This document shows, in pieces, positions 22,979-35,850 of a DNA stretch of 64,000 nt. The translations under genes were made by a program, and so were the position numbers. Under the pieces are notes generated by a model. The model was not told where the DNA came from. It saw nothing but the letters and a program-made list of their open reading frames with translations, and did no database searches. This stretch comes from Nageia nagi (taxonomy: Eukaryota; Pinophyta). Where the stretch lies: contig JBITNC010000001.1 in the NCBI GenBank assembly GCA_050084985.1, positions 173,910,001-173,974,000 of the forward strand, in the 5' to 3' direction. Each line of letters starts with the position of its first letter. Position 1 is the stretch's first letter.

Positions 22979-24162
22979 TGTAGGAATCAAAAGATCCTTC
23001 ACAAATGAGAGATTAGGGAACCATTTACAATAAAACATCAAGGTATAAAGAGCTTATTAAGTAGATCTTTGCTAGAGTTAATCTTGATGCTCAAATGATC
23101 ATGTCAAGGATGAGAGATTACTTGTTCCTCATATTATTGATCTTGATATGTCTAGGGAGACCTGCAAAACAAAATATGTTAGAGGGAAGCCTCTAACTAC
23201 AAGTGCTTAATACCTTATAGCCAATAAAGTAGAGAAAGACCTAACTCAAAAAAAAAGTAGGCTTCCTTGTTCACATTCAAATGGATAGAAAAAATATAAG
23301 GAATTATTCCTAAATGCAAGATTATATGCCCTTTCCATATGGATAATGCTAAATGATATTGATAGATGTTAAGTGATGTGATAAAAATGGTGACAAAATG
23401 ATGACAAATGATAAACTAAAGATGATTTAAGCCTAAATCATGCAAAAACTAATAAATAAGAAAGATAATGATATAAACACAAGATCTATGCTATAATTAA
23501 TATCCAATATGCTTTACATAATGATAATGATAGAATGATCAAGAAGATATGCTCACATATACAAAAATATGCAATTACAATGGATCTTTACAATGATTTG
23601 AGTCTAGAATGATATTAGCTTAAAGGATGCCTAAATGTCACACAAACATATGCAAATAAGCAAATCTATATTATAATGAAGGATACAAGTATTCTTCAAG
23701 CTCTCTAAGACCTGCAAAACCCTCACACAAGTAAGATATATGCATGTATGTTCATAATTCCTAAGAAAGATACATCTAATCCAACATAAGTGGGGTGTGA
23801 TAACCTTGCAAATGCTAATCTATGGTGGATTTCTTGCAAAATCCTAACTGATGATAATATGGGCTCAATGTTGCTTATTTATGTTTAACTCTACTCTGTA
23901 AGTGCTCTGCAAACTCAGAAAACTCTATGAAAAATGACTTAGATCCTAAAAATGGCACCATAAATACCTTTTTATAAAAATAGATAGTTAGGATCATCTA
24001 GATGATTACACAATCATCTAGGCAATTGGTTAGTCATCCAAATGATTACACAATCATCTGGGTGATTGGTCAGTTATTCAATCATTTGGTTGATTGGTTA
24101 GTCATTCAAATGATTAGGTCCTTTGAAAGTTTTGTTAAAAATGTATTTTGGGGGTGTTTACA
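22979..24162 (-). repeat. 3' LTR of element C
   Basis: 1184 bp; homologous to 29597-30683 through long blocks such as AAGAGCTTATTAAGTAGATC and TTGATGCTCAAATGATCATG. The minus-strand start is TGTAAACACC. It is about 97 bp longer than its partner because of an expanded repeat at 23998-24117 built on TCATC(T/C)(A/G)..TGATTGGT units. The minus-strand polypurine tract AAAAGGGGGCAAC lies immediately right (24163-24175). Confidence 0.85.
23998..24117. repeat. Expanded dyad-rich minirepeat in the 3' LTR of element C
   Basis: ATCATCTAGATGATTACACA, AATCATCTAGGCAATTGGTT and AGTCATCCAAATGATTACAC-type units alternate, each containing a short inverted repeat (ATCAT..ATGAT). The partner LTR has about one unit (30601-30640). 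Confidence 0.6.
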
Positions 24163-26030
24163 GTTGCCCCCTTTTGAACTAAAGTACAAAAGCTCAAGCT
24201 AAATGTTAAAGTTTTGATTTATGAACAAAATTTGTACGATAATGCTCAATGATTTTTTTCTAACCAAGATGGTTGATAGATGTAGGTATGCAAACCTACA
24301 AACCTACTTAATACTAAGAGATAAGTTATAAATGATCCCAAATATATGATCAATGTAGGATGACCTAATTTATGGAAACATGTGAAAATGCTTGACTTAT
24401 AACATGATGTGCTTAATGATGTGACCATGATAAGGTTGACCTTGCCCCATGTTTAATGGAAAGCAAAAGGGATGACAGCATGTTACCCCATGTTTAATAG
24501 AAAGCAAATGGATACTAAAATGATGCCTTTAACCCATGTTGAATGGAAAGAGAAGGGAATGCTACTCTTTCCCCATGTTTAAAGGAAAGTAAAAGGGATA
24601 CACCCAAATGCCATTCTTATGCCATGTTAAATGGAAATTAAGAATGAAAATGCCCATGATTTGATCACAACACTAGAATGATAACTTTGCCCCAAGTAAT
24701 GGTAAGCAAAGGGATATGCTCAAGGATAATGCTATAAGATGAGGATATGTGATATGTTGCCAACATGCTAGGATATTATGGTATTGACCTTAACTTAAGA
24801 TATTGAAATACCTCATCTCTCAAGCGATGGAAGATGGATGAACAAAGTGAAGTTAACAAAATATCATTGTTTATTATTAAGTGCTTATTGATCATAAATA
24901 TGCTTATGCTTTTTATCATTTTATGTTAATTTTATATATATGTTAAGAGGATGACATGGATATATACAATGACTATGATACAAGGATATGATTATACACA
25001 ATGACAATTATGAGATAAGTACAATGACTATATAAAAAGATAACACACATGACTATGTACATGGACACATGCACAAGGAGAGGCCACAACTAGACTATGT
25101 GCAAGGACATATACACACACAAGGTTATGATAAAATAATGATAAGATAACAAGATCACACATAATCTAAATGTGACTAGAGATTATTATTTCTCATTGAT
25201 GAATATGAAAGCGAACAAAGAGATTCACTCATCTCAATGTCATTATCATTTGTTCATAAGGCCATGTTTCCCTCAGAAACCATGATATTCAATAATCTAT
25301 GATCAATCCCAAAGGAATGATTTTGTGGTAAGTCGATATTTTACTGTGACCCAAGTGTTTGCATCCTCATGTGGAACAAGGTTTATAAATAATAATAATA
25401 ATAAAGAGTCGAATAGACCTCAACAATACATGCCTATGATTTATGCACAACAAAAAGGCACACTTGATAAAAAAAATGATCAGGGATAATGATGAAGCAT
25501 AAGGATTCAAGAAAAAAATACAAGAGACAAAGACATGACAAAAAAACCAAGGAAGATAAAGTGGGAAAAATAACAAAAAGACACAATGGTATGATAATCT
25601 AACAAATATGCATGCCACACCATGATACCATACAAAGATAGTGTTATCAATAGATGACAAAGAAGCACCTGATAAGTATAGGAGATGATTGAATTTGTCC
25701 TACCCTGAAGTTTTCACTAGTGAAAACCACAAAAGTAGAGTAGGCTCTAGTATCAATTCTTATGATCTCAATATGATAATGGTCCAAGTTGTTTAGACAA
25801 GTGAAGTAATAATGCTCGAATGCCAAGATAGATGATAGTACTAAAGATAACACAAACACAAGAAAGATGATGAAAGTTAAAGGATTGGCTCAACTAATAA
25901 TGTCATAAGATGATGGGGGATCCACACTACGATAAGCTTGATTCATGCTTGAAGAAACACTCACATGATTCACATCATGCTCAGGCAAAGGATTATTGAA
26001 AATTCTCAAATGTTGATTAGGTGGTGTAAT
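24163..26030 (-). other. 3' untranslated region of element C with tandem repeats
   Basis: From 24441 to 24722 about six irregular copies of a 45-60 bp unit with the core CCCATGTT(T/G)AATGGAAAG..AAGGGA. From 24950 to 25120 shorter repeats of ACAATGACTAT and ACAAGGA(T/C)AT. Open frames at 25367-25660 and 25647-25859 are low-complexity readings without support. Confidence 0.6.
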
Positions 26031-26039
26031 TGGAATTCT

Positions 26040-27960
26040 TGTTGAGACTAGGACACTATTGATAAGATCTTAGATTTCATGTTTCAATCGCATGCACCCA
26101 CTTGTGTTATGTCCTCTTTCCCTATGATACTCATAAAACTCATTCTCTATATACCAAGATCTTGTTGATGCCATAGGATTCTCTCTAATTTCAAGCAATG
26201 TTAAGAGATTTTCTTGAAGCACCCTTTGTATAATATCCAATAAATATTCACCTAAAGGAGTGAAGTTTCTATTTTGCTTTTGTTGTAAAGGTGCTTGTTC
26301 ATTGAGTTGATCTTGCTATCTTATTCTTAGTTATGTTGGAGGTTGTGTTGCTATGATTGGTTGCACTTGATTGACATCATAAGATACTTGATTATTGTAG
26401 GGATTTTGATATGCTTGATTTTTATTACCACTATCATTATTATTATTATTATTATTATTATTCTTGCACAATTTGATGTCACATGATTGTGTTTTAACCT
26501 CCTCTATAAGGTTTTCTTGTAATAATGCTTCTTTGAATGTTTTGTGTTGTTGCATTTGTAATATTTGGGAAATCTACTCATTACAACTTCTTCCAAACAT
26601 TTTGATAAGCTAATATTGTGGTAAAGTATATGGAAAATCAATCACAACATCCCTCCATCATACCACATAATCATTGATTGATTCATCCTCAAATTGTGAT
26701 ATTTTGTTTAAGTTTGTGATAGAGGCTCTTTTTCTCATTTTAATGGCAAAATGGTTCAAGAATAAATCAGCCAATTGTACAAAAGAGTAAATACTATGTT
26801 ATCATAAGTTGTTATACCAATCTAGAGCTTGTCCTACAAGCATCATAAGAAACATTTGTAACTTAAGACAATCATCATTCGATATGATGTTGCAAGAGTA
26901 TTTGAATTATCTTAAGTGTTCCATTGGATTTTATTTTCCTTTAAATTTTTCAATACATGGTATCTCAAATCTAAAAGGAAATTGCATGACTGGAACCAAT
27001 GGGTTGATAGGTTCATTGAAAATGTTGTTATAGCTTATCTTGCTTGAAGTTTGATTGATGATCCTTTATTCCATGTCATGTAACCTTTTTAAGATGTCAT
27101 CATTTATTGTTAGAGGTTGTTGACTTTTCATATCTTGAATTTGATAGTGTGTACATTTTTTATACATTGGTTTATCCACATATTACATTTGGTACCTTGG
27201 TTGTTGATATGTTGGTTGAGCCATATTTTGGTTATATCCTTGATTTTGATCATTGTATGATGGAGCATGATAGGATATCCTTTGAGGAGCCTTTTGATGA
27301 AAGTTAATTTGAATTTTGTTTTATTGGTTTGGTTGATAAGAAGTATTATCTTAACCAACATAAGCAACTTGACATGATCAAGTTTGATTTGGCATCCTCA
27401 AAGGCTTGAAACTAGATTGAACCCCTAACTCATGAGAAATACTAGAATCAAACTTGAACAAAGGAATTAAAAACTCCTTATGGTAATGAGGAGTATATAA
27501 GTTTTTATCAAGATTTTGTTGAGGCTTAGGTCTAGCTAGGGATTTATTTGAGGCCACTTGTCACAATTTGTGAGATGGAACTTGATTCATTGCAACATGA
27601 GTGGAAGGAGACCCACCAAAAGGCAAAGGAAACATGGACAAAGATAAAGAAAGTAGGGAATTGGAAGGCTCCACCCAACCCCCACCTTGTTGATAATATG
27701 GTCAATGAATAAGGTCATGATGTGAAGGATCAAAATTATATGAAGGATCATCAACCTAAGAAGGTTATGGCATGCTTTGATGTTGAATTTGATTAAATTT
27801 AAATTGCTCAAAATGTGATGCTAATTGATTTTGAACCATGGGATCCCTAAGAAAACTCTCCATAGTATCTAATGGAATGTTGCTAAATAAGGGATGATCA
27901 ATGACCTCTAATGGATGGGATGTAATGAATGATGTACTAGGCATATATGGGGACCTAAAT
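26040..27960 (-). pseudogene. Gag of element C
   Basis: Minus-strand conceptual translation gives a Gag with FPFNFEVPCIEKFKGK, a GQALDWYNNL region, NHFAIKMRKRASITNLNKI, FEDESINDYVVWWRDVV, ISQILQMQQHKTFKEAL, a run of nine Asn, and a zinc-knuckle-like YEYHRERGHNTSGCMRLKHE near 26090-26150 in which the first Cys has become Tyr. The upstream part (27400-27960) is Pro/Gln/Asn-rich. Frames are broken in several places. A very similar gag is at 31390-33260. Gag would form the particle that packages element RNA. Confidence 0.75.
26435..26462. repeat. (ATT)n microsatellite inside gag of element C
   Basis: About nine ATT units on plus, read as AAT (Asn) codons in the minus-strand gag; the frame is kept through the run. 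Confidence 0.85.
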
Positions 27961-29596
27961 GGGGGTCTATTCTCATTTATATTGACAAAGATATCATCTA
28001 AACCCTCAAAGGAATCTAGGAAAGGATTGGTGCTTATGTGAAGGATAAAATGACATAATAAAGGAGGTAAATGATAAAGTAATGATAATACAATATCCCA
28101 ATAGTGCCAAACAACACAAAGCCTAAATTTTTTTATTATTTTCTTGTTTTAGTGTATGCAAAGTTAATTCACACAACCTATATGATAACCCTTTTCAAAA
28201 AGATAAAGTCTATATGATCAAGATATCAATGATGATTAATTATTTCATTTATACTTGTTCAATTGAAACTTATATTTTTAATGAGGATTGATTTTAGATG
28301 CAATTGTAAATTTTGACTCTTTTTAGTTTTCCTAGAGATGATTCTAGTCAAGTGTTTAAAAGGTAAGGTTCAATCTCTAGGGGGTGAATCATTCTACAAG
28401 GGTACTGAAATAACCCTATTCACATTCCTCATGAATAGGGGGCTTCCACCTTGGTGATGAAAACCAAGTATGGGTTAAGCCATTGTGATGAAATCCATGT
28501 GGTAAATCACTCCCTAGGATTGTGATTGACTTTAGTACAATAAGAAAATATGAGATGCAATCCTAGGATGATAGTGCAATGCAATTACACCTCCCAAATA
28601 CTTATTTTTAAAAATAAAATCCAAGGAAATCCCACCATAAGTATGCTAAAGTGATAAAAATCTTTACTTTTCCTTTTCCTTTTCAAATGAAAAATAATGC
28701 AAAGATAGCAATTATTATTATGCACTAAGAAATCAGCAAAGAGTCCCCAAAATAGCAAGGAAAACCCTTATTTAAGATGTAGATTTTAAGCACCAAATGA
28801 GATTTTTTCCAAGTGTATGCACCACTCCATCCCATAATACAATGCAAATTCACTAAAATAAGTGGCAATCTTATATGCAAAGAGCAACCAAATAGTCTGG
28901 ATCGGGTACAGAAAATGATTCAAAAATTGACCTATCTAAAAAATGTTCCCTCCTACTCCAAGATTGATGGCTAAAATGATGATTACAAGGCTCTATTATA
29001 AAATCATCCACTATAGGGATGACTATGGAAAACAATGTTAGTCATTTGATTGATCAGTAGTCATTCGGATGACCATAGTGCAATCAAAGATAAAATTTAA
29101 AGCCAAAAATTAAAGCTATAGCAAAAACCCTATGATAAGGATAAAATGATGACTCATGTGATAAGGACATCTAGGTTTTTATAGAAAAACCCAATAGTGG
29201 ACTATTTTCACTAGTACAGATATGATCTAAATGCAAGAATATGAAAAAATAGTATTAAAAATATATCTACAAACAAATCATCTAGAATTGGGGTGACTGC
29301 AAAATCATCTAGATGACCTAGAGGGTAGTCCTTCAAGAGAATGATTTATAGTCAAAATCAATGTGCAATGAATAATTTTCTTTGTGGTGAAAGTGGACAT
29401 TTAAAATTTTTAAATTATATTATATCCAAGCTTGGTATATTATCTTGCAAATTTGAATAAAAATCAAACATAGGAACTCTCCAAAAATAGGAAATTTACA
29501 AAATCAAGAAAGATTCAAAAATAAGATTAAGAGTTGGAAACTCCCTTTTATTCTTGAAAACTTATGACCAGAAAGGTCCCATCATGCTCACAATTT
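27961..29596 (-). other. 5' leader of element C
   Basis: About 1.6 kb between the gag start region and the 5' LTR with no coding domain. Part of it (28140-28560) resembles 41200-41600 in element E, for example the TTTTCCTA.A..ATGA.TCTAGTCAA block, confirming the relation of the two elements. Confidence 0.5.
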
Positions 29597-30683
29597 TGTA
29601 AGCCTCAAAATATCCTTCATAAGCAAGAGGTTAGGGCACCATTTACAACAAAAATTCAAGGTCTAAAGAGCTTATTAAGTAGATCTTTGCTAGAGTTAAT
29701 CTTGATGCTCAAATGATCATGTCAAGGATGAGAGATAACTTGTTCTTGATATTCTTGATCTTGATATGTCAAGGGAGACTTGAAAAATAAAATATGTTAA
29801 AGGGAAGCCTCTAACTACAAGTCCTTAAGACCTTGTAGCCAATTAAGTAGGGCAAGCCCTAGCTCAAAGAAAACGTAGGCTCCCTTGTCCACATTCAAAT
29901 GGATAGCAAAAAGACAAGGAATTATTCCTAAATGCAAGATGACATCCACTTTCCCTATTTCTAATGCTAAATTATATTAAAAAATGATAAATGATGTGAC
30001 AATAATGATGACAAATGATAGACTAAAGATGATTTAAGCTTAAAGCATGCAAACACCCAACAAATAAGCAAGATAATGATATAAACACAAGATCTATGCT
30101 ATAATCAATATCCAATATGATTTACATAATGATAATGCTACAATGATCAAGGAGATATACTCACATATACAAAAATATGTAATTATAATGATTCTTTACA
30201 ATAATTTGAGTCTATAATGATATTAGCTTAAAGGATGCGTAAATGTCACACAAACATATGCAAATAAGCAAATCTATGTTATAATGAAGGATATAAGTGT
30301 TATTTAAGCTCTCAAAGACCTATAAAACCCTCACACAAATAAGATATATGCATTTATGTTCATAATTCATAAGAAAGATACCTTCAATCAAGCATAAGTG
30401 GGATGTGATAACCTTGCAAATGCTAATCCATGGTGGATTTCTTGCAAAATCCTAATTGATGGTGATATGGGCTCAATGTTGCTTGTTCATGTTTATATTT
30501 GCTCTATAAGTGCTCTGTAAACTTAGGAAACTCTATGAAAAATGATTCAAATCTCAAAAAAAGGTGCCATAACTACCTTTTTATAAAAAGAGATAGTTAG
30601 GATCATTCGGGTGATTGGTCAATCATCCAAACAATTAGGTCCTTTGACAATTTTGTTAAAAATATGTTTTGAGGGTCTTTACA
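29597..30683 (-). repeat. 5' LTR of element C
   Basis: 1087 bp; ends TG...CA with plus start TGTAAGCCTC and plus end GGGTCTTTACA. Homologous to 22979-24162. Divergence from its partner is visibly higher than between the LTRs of element D, so element C is older. Confidence 0.85.
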
Positions 30684-30688
30684 TATAT

Positions 30689-31389
30689 ATTCATGCAAGT
30701 TTAAATATTTGAAAATGGTTTGATATGGTATATTTCATATTTTTTGGACTTTTGTCAATTTTAATATTTTTGGTTTAATTGTATCAGCTTAATTATTACT
30801 TTTGTGAGAGTTCAATTAGACTATGAGAAGCACTTGATTTTTAAATTTTGAAGTAGTCTACATTGGTACATCCATAAATATATGGATATTTTTTAGTTGA
30901 AAATTATTAATGAGGCTTATAGGTTTTATAGCTATCACATTTAAAATTAAATATAAAACTTGAATTAAGAAACTTGGAGGTATTTCAGAAAGATGAATTT
31001 CTAAGGTAGTTGAATTTTACAATAAAGATGCCCTAAAATATTTTTTTAACTTGTTCAAGTTTTTCCAATGCAAAATAGTTTTATAACTTGCATTTTAATG
31101 CCTTAGATAATTTCCATCATCGAATTTGCTATTATATTTTAAAGCAAATTTTGCATCCAAATTTATGTCATTTTTTGCATTCTTTAGTGCCTAAATTTGT
31201 GTCTAAATCTGTGTTAGAATTTGCATCCTTTTTTGCATCAAAGAATACTAAAAAAAGAAAAAAAAATTGATGCATGATGATGCATTAGGATGGAAAGTAG
31301 TGTTGATTTTTAATTTTCATATTTGGAGATTCAAAAACTATGAAAATTGATATTTTCCTAGTAGTGCACAAAAGCATTAGCATTAGGAT
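30689..31389. other. No gene recognised
   Basis: AT-rich sequence between elements C and E. Around 31130-31245 the words TTTGCAT and AATTTG(T/C) recur (TTTTGCATCC, TTTGCATTC, TTTGCATC); the frame 31088-31270 over it is not convincing. Confidence 0.35.
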
Positions 31390-33260
31390 TAACCATATAA
31401 AAGACTTGATTGCTTTTAGGATTTAGTTGAGGTTGGTTGAAAGAGCCACTATTATTGTAATTATTTTTATTGCTTTCTTTCTTACTTAAATTGATTTTAC
31501 CTTATTTAATTTCAACTTTTTCAATTATCTTTTCCCGAGCTAAAGCATTTTCAAAGGTGATATTTCTTTAAATTTGCAGGATGGAAGAAATGTACTTGTT
31601 GCAACTCCTATAAAAGAGCTTGACCAATTCTTTTTGAGGGAGTGTGTAAGGCATATCCATGACTATTTTTCTCCACCTACACATATAGTTCAAAATAGAT
31701 TCATCTTCAAATTGATATAACTTACTTAAATTGGTTATGAAAGCTCTCTTTCTGACATTGATCCCAAAATGTTCCAAAAATTGATTTGCCAATTACTCAA
31801 AATAGGAGAGGCTATGTTGTGGGAGGTTGTTATATCAATCTAATGATTATCCCATAAGATTCAAAGCAAAATTTCTTAACATAATAACATCATCATTTTC
31901 AATGATATAACATGAGTACTTGAATTGCCTTAGATGTTCTCTAGGATTCTCTTTTCCCTTAAACTTGTCCATCTTGGGAACTTCAAAATTATAAGGAAAA
32001 TCCTTAATATGAATCGATGGGTGGAATTATTCATTACAAATTGATCCATAAGATAACTTAGTATTCCCTTGATTATTAATCCTTTTTTTCATTTCATGCA
32101 ACTTCTTTAGATTTCATCATCAGCATTGGAAGGTTGATGAGGTGGTATCACTTGAGAAATTTAACCTTGATTTTAGATATGTGCTTGAATTTTCTTGTAA
32201 AGATGATAAGTTGGTTGATTAGAGGAAATATTCACTTATGGTGCATGATAAGGTTGACTTCCAAACCCTTTAGTCACTTGATTTTGCAACCTTTATTAGG
32301 AAATTGAGTTTGTCAAAGATATGGATCTTGGACTTGTTGAAATAATTTAAAGTACCTTTGAGTACGGGTAATTCCTCTATGTTGAGTATCAACATATATT
32401 TGAGAAGGATTAGGATTTTGAGATTGGGCATATGTTGGCATGATCACTTGATAAGAAGAAGGAATTGGTTGAGGAAGAATATTTATGTGCATCCTAGCTT
32501 GAGTAACATTAGGTGGAACATATGATTATTGATATTATGATTGAAATATGTCTTGAGGATTTTGTATTTACAAGTTTATATGCATGTTTGATTATTGAGG
32601 TTGATAAAAGGAGCTAGGTTGGTCAATGGTAGTAACTTCAGGGGGATTAGTTATAATCCTCAAGACTTGAGAATAAATATTTACCCCTTACCCTTATCAT
32701 GTTGGTTGATTATTCATATTTTGTGGAAGTCTATTACCCTTTTGAAGACTATACTACTCTTTAAATAATTGATCATTCTCATTATCATCATGATGATGAT
32801 AACTACATGATATTAGAGTGGTAATTTAAAATGAACATGATACTTGATTCAAAGGATCTATTTGAGATATTAATGGAGCTTGGGATAAGCTTGATGGAAA
32901 TTATTACTCTTTCCATGGAATAAAAGGTAACATTGCAACAATTATAGATTAAGGAATCCAAGAAGCTTGATTCATCCTATCAACCACCTATTTAAAGGGA
33001 AAATTTTGGGTCTTTAATAATCTCAAAATAGTGAGAGGAGAATCAGGTTGTTCTTGAGGTTGAGGTTCAATGGAAATGGATGGCATGTGAGAAGGTGGTG
33101 ATTCATGATAAGGAGGTTATATGGTAAATCATGTGATCTTGAATATCTATCACATGTTGATGTGATGAGATAGGTTCTCCAAATAAGGAGTTTTTATATG
33201 ATTGATGTCTCTCTTGGGGATATGGATTAAAGGCATCTCTAGAGGGTGATGTTGTAATGG
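31390..33260 (-). pseudogene. Gag of element E
   Basis: Minus-strand translation gives a Gag close to that of element C: FPYNFEVPKMDKFKGKENPR, REHLRQFKYSCYIIENDDV, SLDWYNNLPQHSL, then 31792-31568 with NQFLEHFGINVRKRAFITNL, YQFEDESILNYMCRWRKIV and CNKYISSILQI. The Ser/Asn/Gln-rich N-terminal part runs from about 32200 to 33260 with many stops, where element D begins. A zinc finger is not reached. Confidence 0.7.
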
Positions 33261-33265
33261 TAAAT
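33261..33265. repeat. Left target duplication TAAAT of element D
   Basis: TAAAT at 33261-33265 and at 40959-40963 directly flank the two LTR ends. Confidence 0.9.
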
Positions 33266-34142
33266 TGTTTACAAATAAAAATTGAGCGTGTAAATAAATA
33301 AACAGAGAAATATCTACAAACTCAATATTATCTGTATACTAGCTACGGATAGCAATTTATTCTAGATATCAATAAACAACATTAACCAATTCAGCAGTGT
33401 ACTTGTACCAACCAAGACTGTGATTCGTGTACTTACCTCATAGAACGTACCTGACAACGAAAGATGTAGATATTGGCGATGTAGTGATGATAAGCTACCT
33501 TTTCCACAACGTCGTGACCTACAAGGATGCGAAAAGAGGATCGTAGGTAGTCCATTTCAGTAGTATTAGAGCATCGATGGTGTTCTTTCATTCACAAAGG
33601 AGCATCAACGGCCCTAGCTTGATAGCTTTGACCTCTTGATTAGGTCCAGATCTTCAGTATAGATATCTCAGATTGTAGTGTAATATCAGAATTGATCGCA
33701 TATGTCAAGAGAGCTCGCGTAAGGAAGCACACAAACCACAGCCTTGTAGGCGGTACCAAGAGATACCTTAAGGGGTAGCCACTTACAAGACCATACGCGG
33801 GATCATGTGTATCCTTGTTCTTGTGGACTTACTATTAGATCCCTTATTTATATAGATAATAGATAATACCGCCCATAGGTCGGCGTGCATCCACATAAAT
33901 AAGGTTAATTCACAAGATTTAAGATAAACACATCAATAAACAAGATAATTCATGCAATATTCAAGATAACCCATGCAATATTCAAGATAACCCATACAAT
34001 ATTCAAGATAACCCATACAATATTCATATTCAAGCCAAACATTAATATTATCACTTTAATCCATTCAAGACATATAGTTAGGCTAAGCATATTTCATTAA
34101 TTTATTGATTTAAAAACATAAATTCATTTTTATGTGTTAACA
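33266..34142 (-). repeat. 3' LTR of element D
   Basis: 877 bp, plus start TGTTTACAAA and plus end TGTTAACA. It has four copies of a 21 bp unit (AAGATAACCCATACAATATTC type, 33940-34030), one more than its partner, which fully explains the length difference of 21 bp. Confidence 0.95.
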
Positions 34143-34156
34143 GATGCCCCACTTTG
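34143..34156 (-). promoter_or_regulatory. Polypurine tract of element D
   Basis: Minus strand AAAGTGGGGCATC lies directly upstream of the 3' LTR start (TGTTAACA). It is the expected start of plus-strand DNA synthesis and confirms the minus orientation. Confidence 0.75.
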
Positions 34157-34633
34157 GATGTGAAATCGAAAGAAACATGAGGTGGCTTGAGATTTTGCAT
34201 TCAAAGTAAAAACACAACATCATAGCAAACAATTTTGACAAGCAATGATAAGCATTAACCATTCTAAACTTAAACAACATCATGATAAAGCTTATAGGTT
34301 AAGAAAACTCCCTTTTGATATTTACCTTGGGCATGCTTGCCCCTTGCATTTTGCTGTAGAAGGTGATAGCCTAATATGTCTGATAATCTGATAAGCTGAT
34401 AATCTTGTTGTAATGCTGATGACCCATGACGACAAACTTGACAACACACATGACGATGATCAGACAAACGACTTGACCACACATGTCAACCGGATGACAT
34501 CTTGACAAGACCACATCATAAGACAAAACATGACAACACACATGACAAGACATGATAACACACATGACCAACTCACAAGACAAGACATGATAGCACACAT
34601 GACAACACATGATAACTATAACCACACATAGGA

Positions 34634-35000
34634 GAGAGCTAAGTTCTACACAACTGAGCCTTCGCACTAAGAGGTGTACTCCAGTTGCATGAGAACTGAA
34701 CTCCGCAAAATAATGATAAGCTGATATGTGAGAGCTAAGTTCCACACAACTCTACGCACCAAGTTGCATAAGAACCAAACTCCGTAAAACAAGTGATAAG
34801 CTGATGTATGAGAGCTAAGTTCTACACAACTGAGCCTTTGCACCAAGAGGTGTACTCCAGTTGCATGAGAACCGAACTCCACAGAATAATGATAAGTTGA
34901 TGTATGAGAGCTAAGTTCCACACAACTGAGCCTTCGCACCAAGAGGTGTACTCCAGTTGCATGAGAACCGAACTCTGCAGAACAATGATAAACTAATGAA
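34634..35000. repeat. Four tandem units of about 95 bp in the 3' region of element D
   Basis: Units start at 34634, 34730, 34810 and 34905 with GAGAGCTAAGTTC. Each holds ACACAACT, CACCAAG (or CACTAAG), TTGCAT(G/A)AGAAC and GATAAGCTGAT. The second unit has a 15 bp deletion. Open frames on the minus strand across 34371-35053 are readings of these repeats. Confidence 0.85.
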
Positions 35001-35036
35001 GCTGATACTCCACCAAGAAGCATGATAAACTGACTA

Positions 35037-35660
35037 TGGGAGCTGGACTCCACTCATAGGCACATGATAAGCTAACTATGGGAGCTGGACTCCACTCATA
35101 GCCACATGATAAGCTGAGTATGGGAGCTAGACTCCACTCACAAGCATATGATAATCTGATTATGGGAGCTGGACTCCTCTCATAAGCATGATAGTCTGAT
35201 CACGGGAGCTGGACTCCACTCATAAGCACATGATAAGCACATGATAAGCTGACTATGGGAGCTAGACTCCTCTCATAAGCATGATAGTCTAACCATGGGA
35301 GCTGGACTCCACTCATAAGCATATGATAATCTGATTATGGGAGCTGGAACTACACTCACAAGCATGATAATCTAACCACGGGAGCTAAAACTCCACTCAT
35401 AAGCATGATAATCTAACCATGGGAGCTGGAACTCCTCTCACAAGCATGATAATCTAATCACGGGAGCTGGACTCCACTCATAAGCATGATAATCTAACCA
35501 TGGGAGCTGGAACTCCTCTCATAAGCATGATAATCTGATCACAGGAGCTGGAACTCCACTCATAAGCATGATAATCTAACCATGGGAGCTGGAACTCCTC
35601 TCACAAACATGATAATCTGGTCACGGGAGCTAGACTCCTCTCACAATCATGATAGTCTGA
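35037..35660. repeat. About fifteen tandem units of about 41 bp in the 3' region of element D
   Basis: The unit core is GGGAGCTGGACTCCACTCAT followed by AAGCA(CAT)ATGATAATCTGA. It shares GAGCT and GATAA.CTGAT words with the 95 bp array beside it. The core contains the near-palindrome GAGCTGGACTCC. Confidence 0.85.
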
Positions 35661-35769
35661 TCACTCGGGTCTGTAAACATGAAAACTCAAAGCAATATTC
35701 TCCTGGATATATCATTCGTCAAACACCTATGATGCACTCATGATACTCAATAAACTAATTTTCTAGATA

Positions 35770-35850
35770 AAGGAATGCAGGCAGTCCTTTCCTACTGACT
35801 TAGAATGTCGACAGTCTTCACTAAGGCTGCGGGCGGTCCTTTTCTTGAAG
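35770..35850. repeat. Spaced GGCAGTCC/GGCGGTCC motifs upstream of the PMD promoter
   Basis: Three related words (GCAGGCAGTCCTTTCC, GTCGACAGTCTTC, GCGGGCGGTCCTTTTC) are spaced about 30 bp apart. The same word occurs in the LTRs and in intron 1 of the PMD gene. Confidence 0.5.

Larger units (their letters stand above)
22979..30683 (-). mobile_element. LTR retrotransposon with gag but no recognised pol (element C)
   Basis: A 7705 bp minus-strand element: 3' LTR 22979-24162, polypurine tract, 3' region with tandem repeats, gag, long leader, 5' LTR 29597-30683, and perfect TATAT duplications. The only protein domain found is a Tat-like Gag. The 1.9 kb between the gag zinc finger (about 26.1 kb) and the 3' LTR has no RT, RNase H or integrase motif in any frame I read. 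It looks like a non-autonomous, gag-only element that depended on another element's enzymes, or a deleted copy. Confidence 0.8.

Noticed and set aside
25367-25859. Two minus frames that look like membrane proteins
   Set aside because: Hydrophobic low-complexity readings of AT-rich 3' region; no conserved motif, and plant LTR elements of this type lack env.
34270-35053. Overlapping minus frames of 70 to 128 codons with repeated HATGVHLLVRRLSCVELSS
   Set aside because: They are translations of the 95 bp tandem repeat in the 3' region of element D; repeat indels change the frame.
34634-35660. CRISPR-like array
   Set aside because: Units are contiguous and similar over their whole length, with no unique spacers; the context is a plant retrotransposon.
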